Part shown: in pieces, positions 55,600 through 64,000 of the stretch | Layout of the letters: every line of letters begins with the position of its first letter | Numbering within the stretch: position 1 is the first letter of the stretch | Assembly: GCA_036768485.1 (NCBI GenBank) | Contig: JAVLUZ010000271.1 | Coordinates: 3,516,309 to 3,580,308 of the forward strand | Origin: Mermis nigrescens | Taxonomy: Eukaryota; Nematoda; Enoplea; Mermithida; Mermithidae | Length of the DNA stretch: 64,000 nt | Direction of reading: 5' to 3' | Translations under genes and position numbers: made by a program | The notes under the pieces: generated by a model | The model's input: only the letters and a program-made list of their open reading frames with translations | What the model was told of the DNA's origin: nothing | The model's database searches: none

Positions 55600-56765
55600 T
55601 TTGTGCTTCAAAGTATTTCTAATTATAAAAATTCATTTCGTTCAATTAATTGCTTTCATTGCTTTCAGAATCAATTAATTGCTTTCATTGCTTTCAGAAA
55701 CAATTACGTCGATCGCTGTCGCGCAAGTCGCAATCTAGATGAAAAAATATTTGGCTTACTACTCGTCGTATTCAAATATGCTGCAAATTTTTGTCTCATT
55801 CGAAACAACATTTTAACGCCGTGAACTGTGTGCGCGTAGTTTTGCGCTTAAATTATCGTATTACCTATCCTAGACTTTTTTGTTTCACTTGGAAGCTATA
55901 GCAACAATTATAGAACTTATTTGAACACGTTTCTGATTCAAATTCTTCGAAAATAAAAAGCCAATCAGTCATCCTCAGACTGCATAAAAAATAATTGAAA
56001 ATTTTTATTTTCATTTTAGAACTTAAAACTAAAATGTTTTAGCGAAAATATGGTTTTTCATAGATTTTTGCGAGCGTTAGCTAGCTTTTTATTTAACATC
56101 AATGTCATTATCGTAACATTTAATCACGTCTGTTTTTGGTTATAGTCCGTTTCGTTCATTCGAGAGCTTTTTGAGTAAATTTTTTTGAAGGCTACAAGCG
56201 TAAGATTTACTGTAAGTCGACAAATAAGCTCAATGAGGGTAAACGGCAGTCATTCTTCCATTTATGCCGCAAAAAAATCTATTGAAAAACTTCCTTGCAT
56301 GTATATCTATAGTAAGCTCTTAAGAACTACAGTAAGTAAGAACGATGGAGTTACTGTAACCTCCCGAAAAGATTTAGTGCAAAAGCTCTCGTAACTAAAA
56401 ATTTTAACTATAGTTGAAATAGACTACAGTTGGCTCGTTGACCTTGTGTACGAACTTGGAAGTATAAAAATGATGCGAAATACGCATCTAATACGTGTTT
56501 TGTCGAAATTCGCTAAATAGTTTGGGAAAAAGGTCCATGTGTACATAATAGCATTGCAAAGGCATTCTGTTTCATTAGAATCGAATAAAACTTTTCTACA
56601 AAAAGCGATGTTTCCCGAGTATTCTAATCTAAAAGTTGTTTGTTGATTAATATGCTGCATAACTGCATTGTTTTGAATAATCGGCCCCTATTTCACTCGG
56701 AATCGGATTATGTGTAGCTAACTATAACGACTAAATAAGTGTTTAGCTCAGACAAGGGAGAACGT
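55600..56765. other. Long stretch without recognised genes
   Basis: A 34-bp direct duplication ('tcaattaattgctttcattg') is at 55637-55700. The rest is AT-rich with no known repeat. Frames of 110 codons (55492-55824) and 69-78 codons show no domains or splice context. Confidence 0.4.
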
Positions 56766-56980
56766 CATAGGTGGGTGGCACTGAAATTCCGGGGGAGGCT
56801 GCAATACTTTTCAAAGGTAAAAAATAGCCTCAAAAATGGTGGTATGGCGAAAAAACACCCTTTTCAAACGTTTCTCTTCGAGCACTATCCATTGATATCG
56901 AAACTTGCGAAAGAATTTCATTCTGGGGGTGTTTTGGTTTCTGGGAGCGTGCATACCCCCAAACCCCACGCCCAGGTATG
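56766..56980 (-). mobile_element. Family A MITE (reverse), internally shortened
   Basis: CATAGGTGGGTGGCAC to CGCCCAGGTATG, flanks GAGAACGT and GAGAACAC (6/8). About 40 bp shorter than the usual copy because a C-run block is missing. 56981-57415 is unassigned. Confidence 0.8.
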
Positions 56981-57423
56981 GAGAACACACTACGGGCATT
57001 CGATTCTTCTGGGATGTTTATTGTTTTGTAATTAAACTGACTGTCTCGTGTTCACTAAATAAACGGCAACTCCTAACTCATATCTATCAGAGTGGTCATG
57101 TTTTCTGAACGCTGTGCTAAATATTGTCTAGATTTGTAATTATAGTTCCGTGAAGCATGTTGGAGGAATCGTTAATAAGGTCTGGTAGTGTGTAAAAAGT
57201 TGTGAAATAAAATTGCTTTCGTTTTGATTATGTTCATAGGTCTTTCGATCCTGTTTCATTTAATCTTGGTTTAATTAAAATAAGTGAAGGTGCTATGAAT
57301 TCAATTCGTGACGGTAGGAGTGCTGTAGAATTTATGCACCATGTGAAAAAGACTATAGTGCCAAATGGAGAACACAGCAAAGCTAAATGAAACGCTATGG
57401 TTTCACTCTGTACGTATGTAATG

Positions 57424-57685
57424 CATAGGTGGGCAGCACCGAAATTCTGGGTGGGGGGGGGGGGAATGAGAAAATTTTTCAAAGGTCGAAAAATGGTCTT
57501 AAAAGTGGTTGTATGGCAAAAAAAACACCATTTTTCGACGTTTCTCATCGGGCACTATCCAATGGCATCAAAAAATTGGTAAAAAAGCAACAAAAAATTT
57601 TCCGGGGGGGTATTTTTGATTTCTGGGGGGGGTATTTCAACTTCTGGGGGGTGCATACCCCCCAAACCCCTCACGCCCATGTGTG
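57424..57685 (-). mobile_element. Family A MITE (reverse)
   Basis: CATAGGTGGGCAGCAC to CGCCCATGTGTG with ATGTAATG duplicated exactly at 57416-57423 and 57686-57693. Confidence 0.9.
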
Positions 57686-57940
57686 ATGTAATGTAGGTTA
57701 CTTTTTAACCTGGTGCGTGAAATCGTGCGATAAGAAAATGTCTTACTACTGTTACTGTAGTAGGTACCCGATCTCTCCAGGGTGCGACGGAGTGACCCGC
57801 GTAGCGTTGTTAAAGTTAGTAAAAAATGGCTTGTTTATTAGTTATTAATTAACTTGTATTAGAGAAACTGGCCTATTTAAGTTATTGATTAACTAGTCAA
57901 CTACCTAGCTTAACTAAGACTAAAATGTTATACTTGTGAA

Positions 57941-58202
57941 CACACATGGGCGTGGGGGATCTGGGGGGTCTGGACCCCCCCAGAAACCAAAAGATCCCCC
58001 CCCCCAGAAATCAAAAGACCCCCCCAGAAATCAATTTTTGAAAATTTTTTTTCGTTTTTTTCGCAATTTTGATGCCAATGGATAGTGCTTGATGAGAAAC
58101 GTCGAAAAATGGTGTTTTTATCGCCATATCACCATTTTTGAGCCATTTTTTGACCTTCAAAAATCTTGGACCACCCCAGAATTTTCTTGCTGCCCACGTA
58201 TG
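57941..58202 (+). mobile_element. Family A MITE
   Basis: CACACATGGGCGTGGGGG to GCCCACGTATG with CTTGTGAA duplicated exactly at 57933-57940 and 58203-58210. Confidence 0.9.
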
Positions 58203-58335
58203 CTTGTGAAAGCACATTTTATGTTGGGCACAATTCACGAAAATTGTAAATCAACAAGTACAAAAATCTTTTTCTGCTTCTAGTTTCCTGTCGCTTAAAT
58301 TATGGCGATTTTGGTCCAGCGCAACACTCGCCTAG

Positions 58336-59345
58336 CTAAAAACACGATCGGATGGTGCCGGCCGCCGAGGTGACGGGGACGGCCAAAACAGTGGTTACAA
58401 TGTTATACAATGTGGAAAATCGCTCCTTATTTGCGCTCCAAAATCCGAAGGGTGTTGCAGTTGCAAAATTTGAATTCATGGATTCCTTTGCGCCATTTAA
58501 GTGTAACTGGATTTCCATATCCACTGACGTTTCTTTGGAAGCGCTCTGCTGCGGTTGAGAACGCTTTCGTTTTTTGATTGACGCCTGAGCAAAAGCAAGA
58601 ATGTCGTCCGTCACCATACGTGGGCAGGAAGAAAGTTCTGGGGGAGGGGTGCAAGATTTTTTGAAGGTCAAAAAATGGCCTTAAAAATGGTGGTATGGCA
58701 ATAAAAACACCATTTTTTCGACGTTTCTCATCAAGCACTATCCATTGGCATCAAAAAATTGCGAAAAAACGAAAAAAATTTCCAGAAATTGAATTCCGGG
58801 GGGGGGGGTATTTTGATTTCTGGCGGGGGTATTTTGGTTTCTGGGGGTGCATACCCCAAACCCCCCACGCCCAGGTGTGGTCGTCACCATTGTTCGTATT
58901 TCAACGCTTTCTTCATTGGATAATTCATCAAGTTGAGAACCTGCTTGGCTACCCACGGAATTCGTCAAATATTCTGCCTAGAAAAAACAGGACGTTTTAT
59001 AGTCAATTTCCTCAGATGCTTTATAATTGCAAGAATAATATAATAAAATATAGTCGGTGTATCATTAATCGGCAGAAATTTCTTACAGTATCCCGAGAAA
59101 TTAAAACTCGCATAAAAAGGAGCCAACAAATCCGATGTAAACAAAAATTTACGAGGACGTTCGTGATTCCTTTTTTTGGCACAACTCACGGTTTCCTTTT
59201 TTGTACCATGCTTTACAAATTCGTCGCACAAATAAGCGTGCTTGGATTTCAAGTGAGACTTCAAATTCGATGGAAATTTGCCGCTCAACTTCGCTTGGCA
59301 ATTTTTACAAGAACTTTTGTTACTAACAGCATCGTATACGTATGA
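58336..59345 (-). pseudogene. hAT transposase remnant: BED zinc finger and hAT dimerisation domain
   Basis: Minus strand. From about 59330, SSCKNCQAKLSGKFPSNLKS followed by HLKSKHAYLCDEF is a BED-type zinc finger (C-x2-C, then H-x4-H), the DNA-binding domain of hAT transposases. After a family A insertion (58615-58879), the frame KKRKRSQPQQSASKE leads to PFGFWSANKERFSTLYNIVT and TVLAVPVTSAAGTIRS, which matches the hAT C-terminal dimerisation block (FW..N..RF..L...A...L..P.TSA). The central RNase H-like catalytic region, several hundred residues in a full enzyme, is missing. The protein cannot be active, but the two ends are well kept. The 216-codon plus-strand frame over this region is antisense and not a gene. 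Confidence 0.8.
58615..58879 (-). mobile_element. Family A MITE inserted in the hAT transposase remnant
   Basis: CATACGTGGGCAGG to CGCCCAGGTGTG; flanks TCCGTCAC and GTCGTCAC (6/8). Confidence 0.85.
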
Positions 59346-59426
59346 TTGGCAGTGGTGTTGTGGTGGGTGGTTTTGATTGATGATTGCTCAAAGATGAGGC
59401 ACTTCTACTAGACGATATTGTTGATT

Positions 59427-59595
59427 TATAGTCTGTTTCACATAACTTCGTGCATAAATTCTAAGAATTTTCATCGAGAGTAAGCCGACGGTTACGATAA
59501 TTATATATCAGATCAATGCTATAATCGCAATCTGTCAGCTTATTGTCGGGGATAGTTTTAAAATTTATGACCGACGTTGTGTGAAACAGACTATA
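59427..59595. mobile_element. TATAGTCTGTTTCA MITE (mariner-like), copy 1
   Basis: TATAGTCTGTTTCACA to TGTGAAACAGACTATA; TA targets at both ends; 169 bp with long inverted arms. Confidence 0.85.
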
Positions 59596-59884
59596 GTAAC
59601 AGATGGGCTCCTGTCAAGTTCAGTGTCATTGTCGCACTCAATTAGTTCCGGATCACCAGACACTAATGAAGGCTGATCACTTTCCATTATTGCACAGCAG
59701 GCGTTTGCCCGATGCGTTACTAGCCAGAAAACCATACAAAATAAAATTATATGTTGTTGCTCTACAGTAATTAATGCACACTTACGATACGACTATGTGT
59801 CAAAAAATGGACTTGTTATTAATTAAATTGACTAACCAAAAATAGCTAAGTTATTGATTAATCAAACCACTGACTTTTCGGAAT

Positions 59885-60053
59885 TATAGTCTGTTTCACA
59901 CAGCTTCGGTCATAAATTTCAAAACCATCTCCGACAATAAGCTGACAGATTGCGATTATAACATTGATCTGATATATAATTATCGTAAACCTTGGCTTAC
60001 TGTCGATGAAAATTCTTAAAATTTATGCACGAAGTTATATGAAGCAGACTATA
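59885..60053. mobile_element. TATAGTCTGTTTCA MITE, copy 2
   Basis: TATAGTCTGTTTCACACAGC to ATGAAGCAGACTATA; same length as copy 1, inverted relative to it ('aagctgacagattgcg'). Confidence 0.85.
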
Positions 60054-60058
60054 GTTGT

Positions 60059-60289
60059 TATAGTCTGTTTCATTTAACTTTGCGGTATTCTTGTAAATTT
60101 TTCCGCAAGAATCGAGCTACAAAAGTGGTTCAAACGTTTGATGCAGTAATGCGGCTTATCACTGAATACATACTTCTCCAAGTGACTCGACATGCTGTAG
60201 AATATCATATTTATCGTATCAGTTTAAAACACTTTTGTAGTCACTTTAAATTTTTTTAAAAACCTCAAAGGTAAATGAAACAGACTATA
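60059..60289. mobile_element. TATAGTCTGTTTCA MITE, copy 3 (longer type)
   Basis: TATAGTCTGTTTCATTTAAC to TAAATGAAACAGACTATA; 231 bp; begins only five bases after copy 2. Same subtype as 62304-62811. Confidence 0.85.
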
Positions 60290-60604
60290 GTTAGTGTGAT
60301 TAAATGTGCCTGAAAAAGCCTAGTTAACTAAGCGCATTAGTTAATCATTAGTTAACTTTAACAACGTTAGACCCGAGTCGACTGCCGAGTGCCGAGCTCT
60401 GAAAAATCGGTGTTACAGTAATGAGCACTCTTGATTATCGTTTTCATGCCCTAGGTTAACAAGACGGACTATATTTCTGTAAATGAATTGTAGTTATATC
60501 TGTACGTTTTCAGTTATGACAGAAACAGGTTGATTACTTCTGTGCACTTGAAGCATTTAAACGTATACTGTGGAATGATGAAACTAACTTGACGGGCGTT
60601 CAGC

Positions 60605-60735
60605 GTAGCGTCCAGTGTTGCCAGGTGTGACCTTTTTCCCGTCAGATTGACGGTTTTTCGGATACGTTGACGGGTTTTTGACGGCAAGGGATTTTTGACG
60701 GGTTTTATGACGGATTTTGAACTTTAGCAAGTTAT
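60605..60735 (+). repeat. Left end of a CAGTGTTGCCAGG element with TTGACGGG repeats
   Basis: CAGTGTTGCCAGGTGTGACC followed by short repeats of TTGACGGGTTTT. The design (hAT-like end plus a short GG-containing repeat) parallels the TGTCCGG element at 19894. No right end was found. 60736-61325 holds no gene. Confidence 0.55.
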
Positions 60736-61325
60736 ATCATTTTTGCATAACAAAACGCTTATAAGAATTACTGTAATCAAATAGAGCAGCAGCAAAAAAG
60801 GGAAAGGGCATCAGCAACAAGCAGCGCCGCACCCCAACAGAAAACATAGCTGCCTTAATATTTTTCTGTTTTATCGGCTCATTTCTTCACAATAGTGATC
60901 TTTAAAAGTGCTTGATCCTTAGTTTTGCTTTTGACTTATTGAATGCGAAAAGAGAAGCCAGGATTGAGAACTGGCTTGCTCCTATGTTTGGCTTAATTAA
61001 GTCACAGAATTTAAATTAATGGGGATTTATCGATAGATTAGTAGTTGTAAGGAAGATATTCAAAAGGAAATTTCAGCAATGGTGTTACCAGTGCGGGAGG
61101 GGAAATTTCTGTCACTTTTGCAGTTTATGAGGTACCTAGGCATACGGAAAACTTTTTTCTAATTTAGCTCTAAATTCGATGAAAAATGGCTAATTCTTAT
61201 ACGCTGATCATGTCACGAATATGACACCCACTTTGACCGCAGACCATCAGTTTACGGAAAATTCAAATTTTAATTTTTCAAATTTTTGACTTTTTCAAAT
61301 TTTAGTAGAAAGCCTCTTGTGGTCG

Positions 61326-61439
61326 GACGGCACTGATTATTGGCCAATGTTGGCCCCGAATTTTTCATTAAAGGCCAATATTGGCCAATAACGCGTGCAT
61401 TAGGGGCCAATATTTGCGAGATTTAAAATTTTTAAAAAG
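61326..61439. repeat. GGCCAATATTGGCC inverted-repeat segment
   Basis: Three or four copies of GGCCAAT(A/G)TTGGCC-type palindromes within 90 bp (61350-61425). Class unknown. Confidence 0.45.
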
Positions 61440-61512
61440 CTTCACATCCGTGGGTTTCGAACCCCGTACTTTCGTGTTGGTAAACTCACGCGCGCACATT
61501 GCGCCATAGCCA
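61440..61512 (-). ncRNA. tRNA-like (SINE head or tRNA pseudogene)
   Basis: The minus strand reads TGGCGCAATGTGCGCGCGTG (A-box region), then GAGTTTACCAACACGAAAGT and GGGGTTCGAAACCCA, whose B-box GGTTCGAAACC is perfect and pairs as a T-arm. The anticodon arm is irregular, so a SINE-type or pseudo-tRNA origin is more likely than a working tRNA. Confidence 0.5.
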
Positions 61513-61539
61513 TAGACGTAACCAGAGGGGGGTCAGTGG

Positions 61540-61798
61540 CACACCTGGGCGTGGGGGTTTGGGGGTATTCACCCCCCAGAAACCAAAATACCCCCCCAGA
61601 AATCAAAATACCCCCCCCCAGAATTCAATTTTTGAAAATTTTTTTCGTTTTTTTCGCAATTTTTTGATGCCAATGGATAGTGCTTGATGAGAAACGTCGA
61701 AAAATGGTGTTTTTATCGCCATACCACCATTTTTAAGGCCATATTTCGACCTTCAAAAAATCTTGCACCCCCCAGAATTTTCTTGCTGCCCACGTATG
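61540..61798 (+). mobile_element. Family A MITE
   Basis: CACACCTGGGCGTGGGGG to GCCCACGTATG with GTCAGTGG duplicated exactly at 61532-61539 and 61799-61806. It is nested in an eroded repeat starting CATAGACGTAACCAGAGGGG (61511) and ending 'ggttacgtccctg' (61965), itself a GGCGTAGCC-like pair. Confidence 0.9.
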
Positions 61799-61989
61799 GT
61801 CAGTGGGGTCTTTTGACCCCCCCCCAAAATGGAATCGTCACAAAAAAATTCAAAGGGGGAGTAAAGGAAAATGAGCCATCTTCAAGTTGAACGTCGTTCT
61901 TTTACCATTTGAGACCCCCAAAACCGTTCCGACACCCCAAAATAACATCCTGGTTACGTCCCTGCATAGCGAAACTGTGATCAAGATTC

Positions 61990-62303
61990 TGAAGAATGAT
62001 ACTAATGCTATCTCTTATACCTATACTGTATACGCAGTTGCTATTTTTTGTTTGAAAGAGATTGCTTATCTTATCTTTTATGCTTATATAGTTTGAATTG
62101 TATGGTAGGTATTTCTAATTGTCGTTGGTTTGCCTTACGTACATATTGCAAAATCCTACATATGTACCTACATAAATACATATGTACGTACATGTGTGCA
62201 TAAGTATTCTAATGCCATGTCAGTATGCGATTTCAAATAGCTAGGTAGGGGTTACCTACCTATGTAGCAGGACAATAGGTACGTATAAAGGTACCTACGC
62301 AAC
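61990..62303. other. Unassigned, rich in TACCTAC/TATGTAC motifs
   Basis: Low-complexity runs of 'acatatgtacgtacatg' and 'ggtacctac'. No gene. Confidence 0.4.
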
Positions 62304-62811
62304 TATAGTGTGTTTCATTTGATTGAGGGTTTTTTGAAAAGTTTAAAATGGCTACAAAAGTGTTTTATACTAATGCGACAGCAAATAGGTATATTCTACA
62401 GAATATCGAGTTGCATTATGATCTTTGATACTGCTAAGAGGCAAGACTGCATCATATAGGTATGTACTTATAGGCACACCTGGGCGTGGGGGGTTTGGGG
62501 GGTATGCACCCCCCAGAAACTAAAATACCCCCCAGAAATCAAAATACCCCCCAGAATTCAATTTTTGAAAATTTTTTTTCGTTTTTTCGCAATTTTTTGA
62601 TGCCAATGGATAGTGCTTGATGAGAAACGTCGAAAAATGGTGTTTTTATCGCCATACCACCATTTTTAAGGCCATTTTTTGACCTTCAAAAAAATCTTGC
62701 ACCCCCCAGAATTTTCTTGCTGCCCACGTATGCTTATAGGTCACTTTTGTAGCCTGGTTTATGCGGACTAAATTCAGCGGAAAAGCTTTCCAATAAACGA
62801 AACAGACTATA
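62304..62811. mobile_element. TATAGTCTGTTTCA MITE, copy 4, split by family A
   Basis: TATAGTGTGTTTCATTTGAT to ACGAAACAGACTATA. Without the family A copy it is about 242 bp, similar to copy 3. Confidence 0.8.
62475..62732 (+). mobile_element. Family A MITE
   Basis: CACACCTGGGCGTGGGGG to GCCCACGTATG with CTTATAGG duplicated exactly at 62467-62474 and 62733-62740. Confidence 0.9.
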
Positions 62812-62894
62812 CTTAATTCTGGTCATACAAATTCGGCGTGTGATATTTTACGCTTTATGGTAGGTTGAAATTCTCTTTAACATTTACTTGAATG

Positions 62895-64000
62895 TAGTGA
62901 TCGACCAGGGCGACTTTTTTGGCAGGGGCCGGGGCGGTACCGGGGCTGGAAAAAATCCCCGGCCCCGGCCCGGGGCCGGGGCTGGCCGGGGTCAGACAAG
63001 GAAAATATTATTGCATGACACATACTTGGGGTGGGCATAGGAAAAGAAATAATGAGCGACTGCTCCATTCAGTAGTAAATGGCTAGCGCAAAGTTAGGTG
63101 CGCCTTTTCATATCAAGTTTTATTACTATTTATGTCACAAGAAACAAATTTAGTTCAGTGTTTCATTGTCTGGATCATCAATAAAGTCATGTCGCTACTA
63201 TTAGCACACTCTATATCATTTGAATCTTCGCTACTGCTACTGCTGCTGTAGCGATTGGATGCAATAGGTATTGGATGTAATAAATGAGACATCACACATT
63301 CCCATAAGGGGGAGGGGTATAACCCCCTCAGGGTCCAAGACACAAGTCACCGTCCGACGATTTTTGGTGAAAACCTTTTGAATTTTTTGAACTTAATTTT
63401 TTAGTATGGCAAAAGTGTACCTATCTATTAGAATTTCACGAAGTGGTACATTATTTTAAATGTGAGCTAGAGTAAATTGAGAAACTATCACAATAAAACA
63501 TGCATGTAATCGCTTAAAATTTTATGAGGGTCCCTCAGTATACATGTAACGGCTGGAAATCTAGGATAGGGGTCCCTCGCCATTTTTAGAAGGAGGGGGT
63601 TAGCGACTAAATCAAAAATGGTAAAAACACATAAAAATAGCAAAAAAAGCGCAGGTTTTTGCCAAAAAATGGGGGAGGGTGATTAAATATTTTCTGACTT
63701 TCAAGGAAGTTCGGGGCTTCAAAGCGTCGATGGGGGGTGGCCCAAACCCCCGTAACTTGTATATTTCTCGGCCATTTTCAGGGGAAGGGGGCTACGCGGC
63801 TCCATTTTTGCAGCCGCTTACCCCCCCTGAAAATCTTTAAAATTGTAGAATTTGCAATAAGGAATTCTACACCTTTTTACAGTTTTCTCCAAAAATCTTT
63901 GTACATGTACAAAGATGGTCCTGAAACGTCTTTGTACATCAGCAAAAATCTTCGCCAAATACAAAAAAATTGTGGTTCTAAATGTGATAATTCGGCCTGA
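62895..64000 (-). mobile_element. CCGGCC-rich hAT element (family B, copy 3, cut by window end)
   Basis: TAGTGATCGACCAGGGCGAC is the family B end in reverse orientation, followed by GGCCCC/CCGGCC arrays, the acidic tail frame on the minus strand (63152-63255), the family H-like block (63540-63770) and the palindrome CTTTGTACATGTACAAAG at about 63897. The other end lies beyond the window. Confidence 0.9.

Larger units (their letters stand above)
57778..60410 (-). mobile_element. hAT element with long inverted ends and a broken transposase
   Basis: The left part GCGTAGCGTTGTTAAAGTTA (57800-57820) and the right part TAACTTTAACAACGTTAGAC (60352-60371) are inverted, with further similarity outwards (GGAGTGACCCGCG against CCCGAGTCGACTG) and inwards ('ttattgattaact'). 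No clear target duplication. It contains the transposase remnant at 58336-59345, two family A copies and three TATAGTCTGTTTCA elements. Confidence 0.6.

Noticed and set aside
58695..59345. 216-codon plus-strand open frame
   Set aside because: It lies antisense to the BED zinc-finger remnant and runs through a family A MITE; its first 70 codons are MITE sequence.

Overview
The window is nuclear DNA of an animal. It has spliced genes with cag|G acceptors, an AATAAA polyadenylation signal, a SMIM12-like gene, a DHHC palmitoyltransferase and an ALMS-motif coding segment. Its transposon families (hAT, Tc1/mariner, pogo-like, a non-LTR retrotransposon, tRNA-derived SINE-like repeats) are those of a metazoan genome. 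The genus cannot be told from the sequence. A run of 100 N (8803-8902) is an assembly gap. There are no bacterial operons, rRNA, true tRNA genes or CRISPR arrays.

Three host loci can be supported, all on the + strand. (1) A DHHC-type S-acyltransferase (ZDHHC24-like) has exons at 3187-3519, 4459-4734 and 6720-7113. Its second visible intron appears to use a GC-AG splice pair, and the first exon is not certain. (2) A single-exon SMIM12-like small membrane protein lies at 17369-17647. (3) A 512-residue Ser-rich reading frame (42337-43875) is followed by two downstream coding segments (48220-48349 and 51647-51755). The last of these matches the C-terminal part of the ALMS motif, so the three are probably one ALMS1/CEP295/C10orf90-type gene, although the splicing is not resolved.

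Almost everything else is transposable elements, often inserted into each other. Many have 8-bp target-site duplications (TSDs) visible by eye, which points to hAT-type transposition. The commonest is a ~260-bp G-rich MITE, here called family A, with ends CAYANNTGGGC and about twenty copies. Region by region: 1-3186 repeats; 3187-7113 DHHC gene with repeat-filled introns; 7139-8256 family A; 8903-11290 decayed LINE split by family A; 11605-12710 CACCGG-rich element; 13042-16834 SINE-like repeat with nested insertions and a family A cluster; 17369-17647 SMIM12; 17859-19073 dead Tc1; 19864-28114 an apparent multi-level nest of hAT-type elements; 28540-28735 minisatellite; 29658-31857 foldback element; 32685-35214 second CCGGCC-rich hAT element; 37363-39063 minisatellite split by a nested pair; 42337-51810 ALMS-type locus with intronic MITEs; 51881-56980 repeats; 57778-60410 hAT element with a broken transposase; 61326-64000 SINE-like, mariner-like and CCGGCC-rich elements.

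The most unusual feature is a group of hAT-like families that share the terminal design (Y)AGTGATCG plus 8-bp TSDs. Each carries its own GC-rich hexamer array just inside both ends (GGCCCC, GGCCTC, GGGCCC, GGCACC), in an otherwise AT-rich interior.
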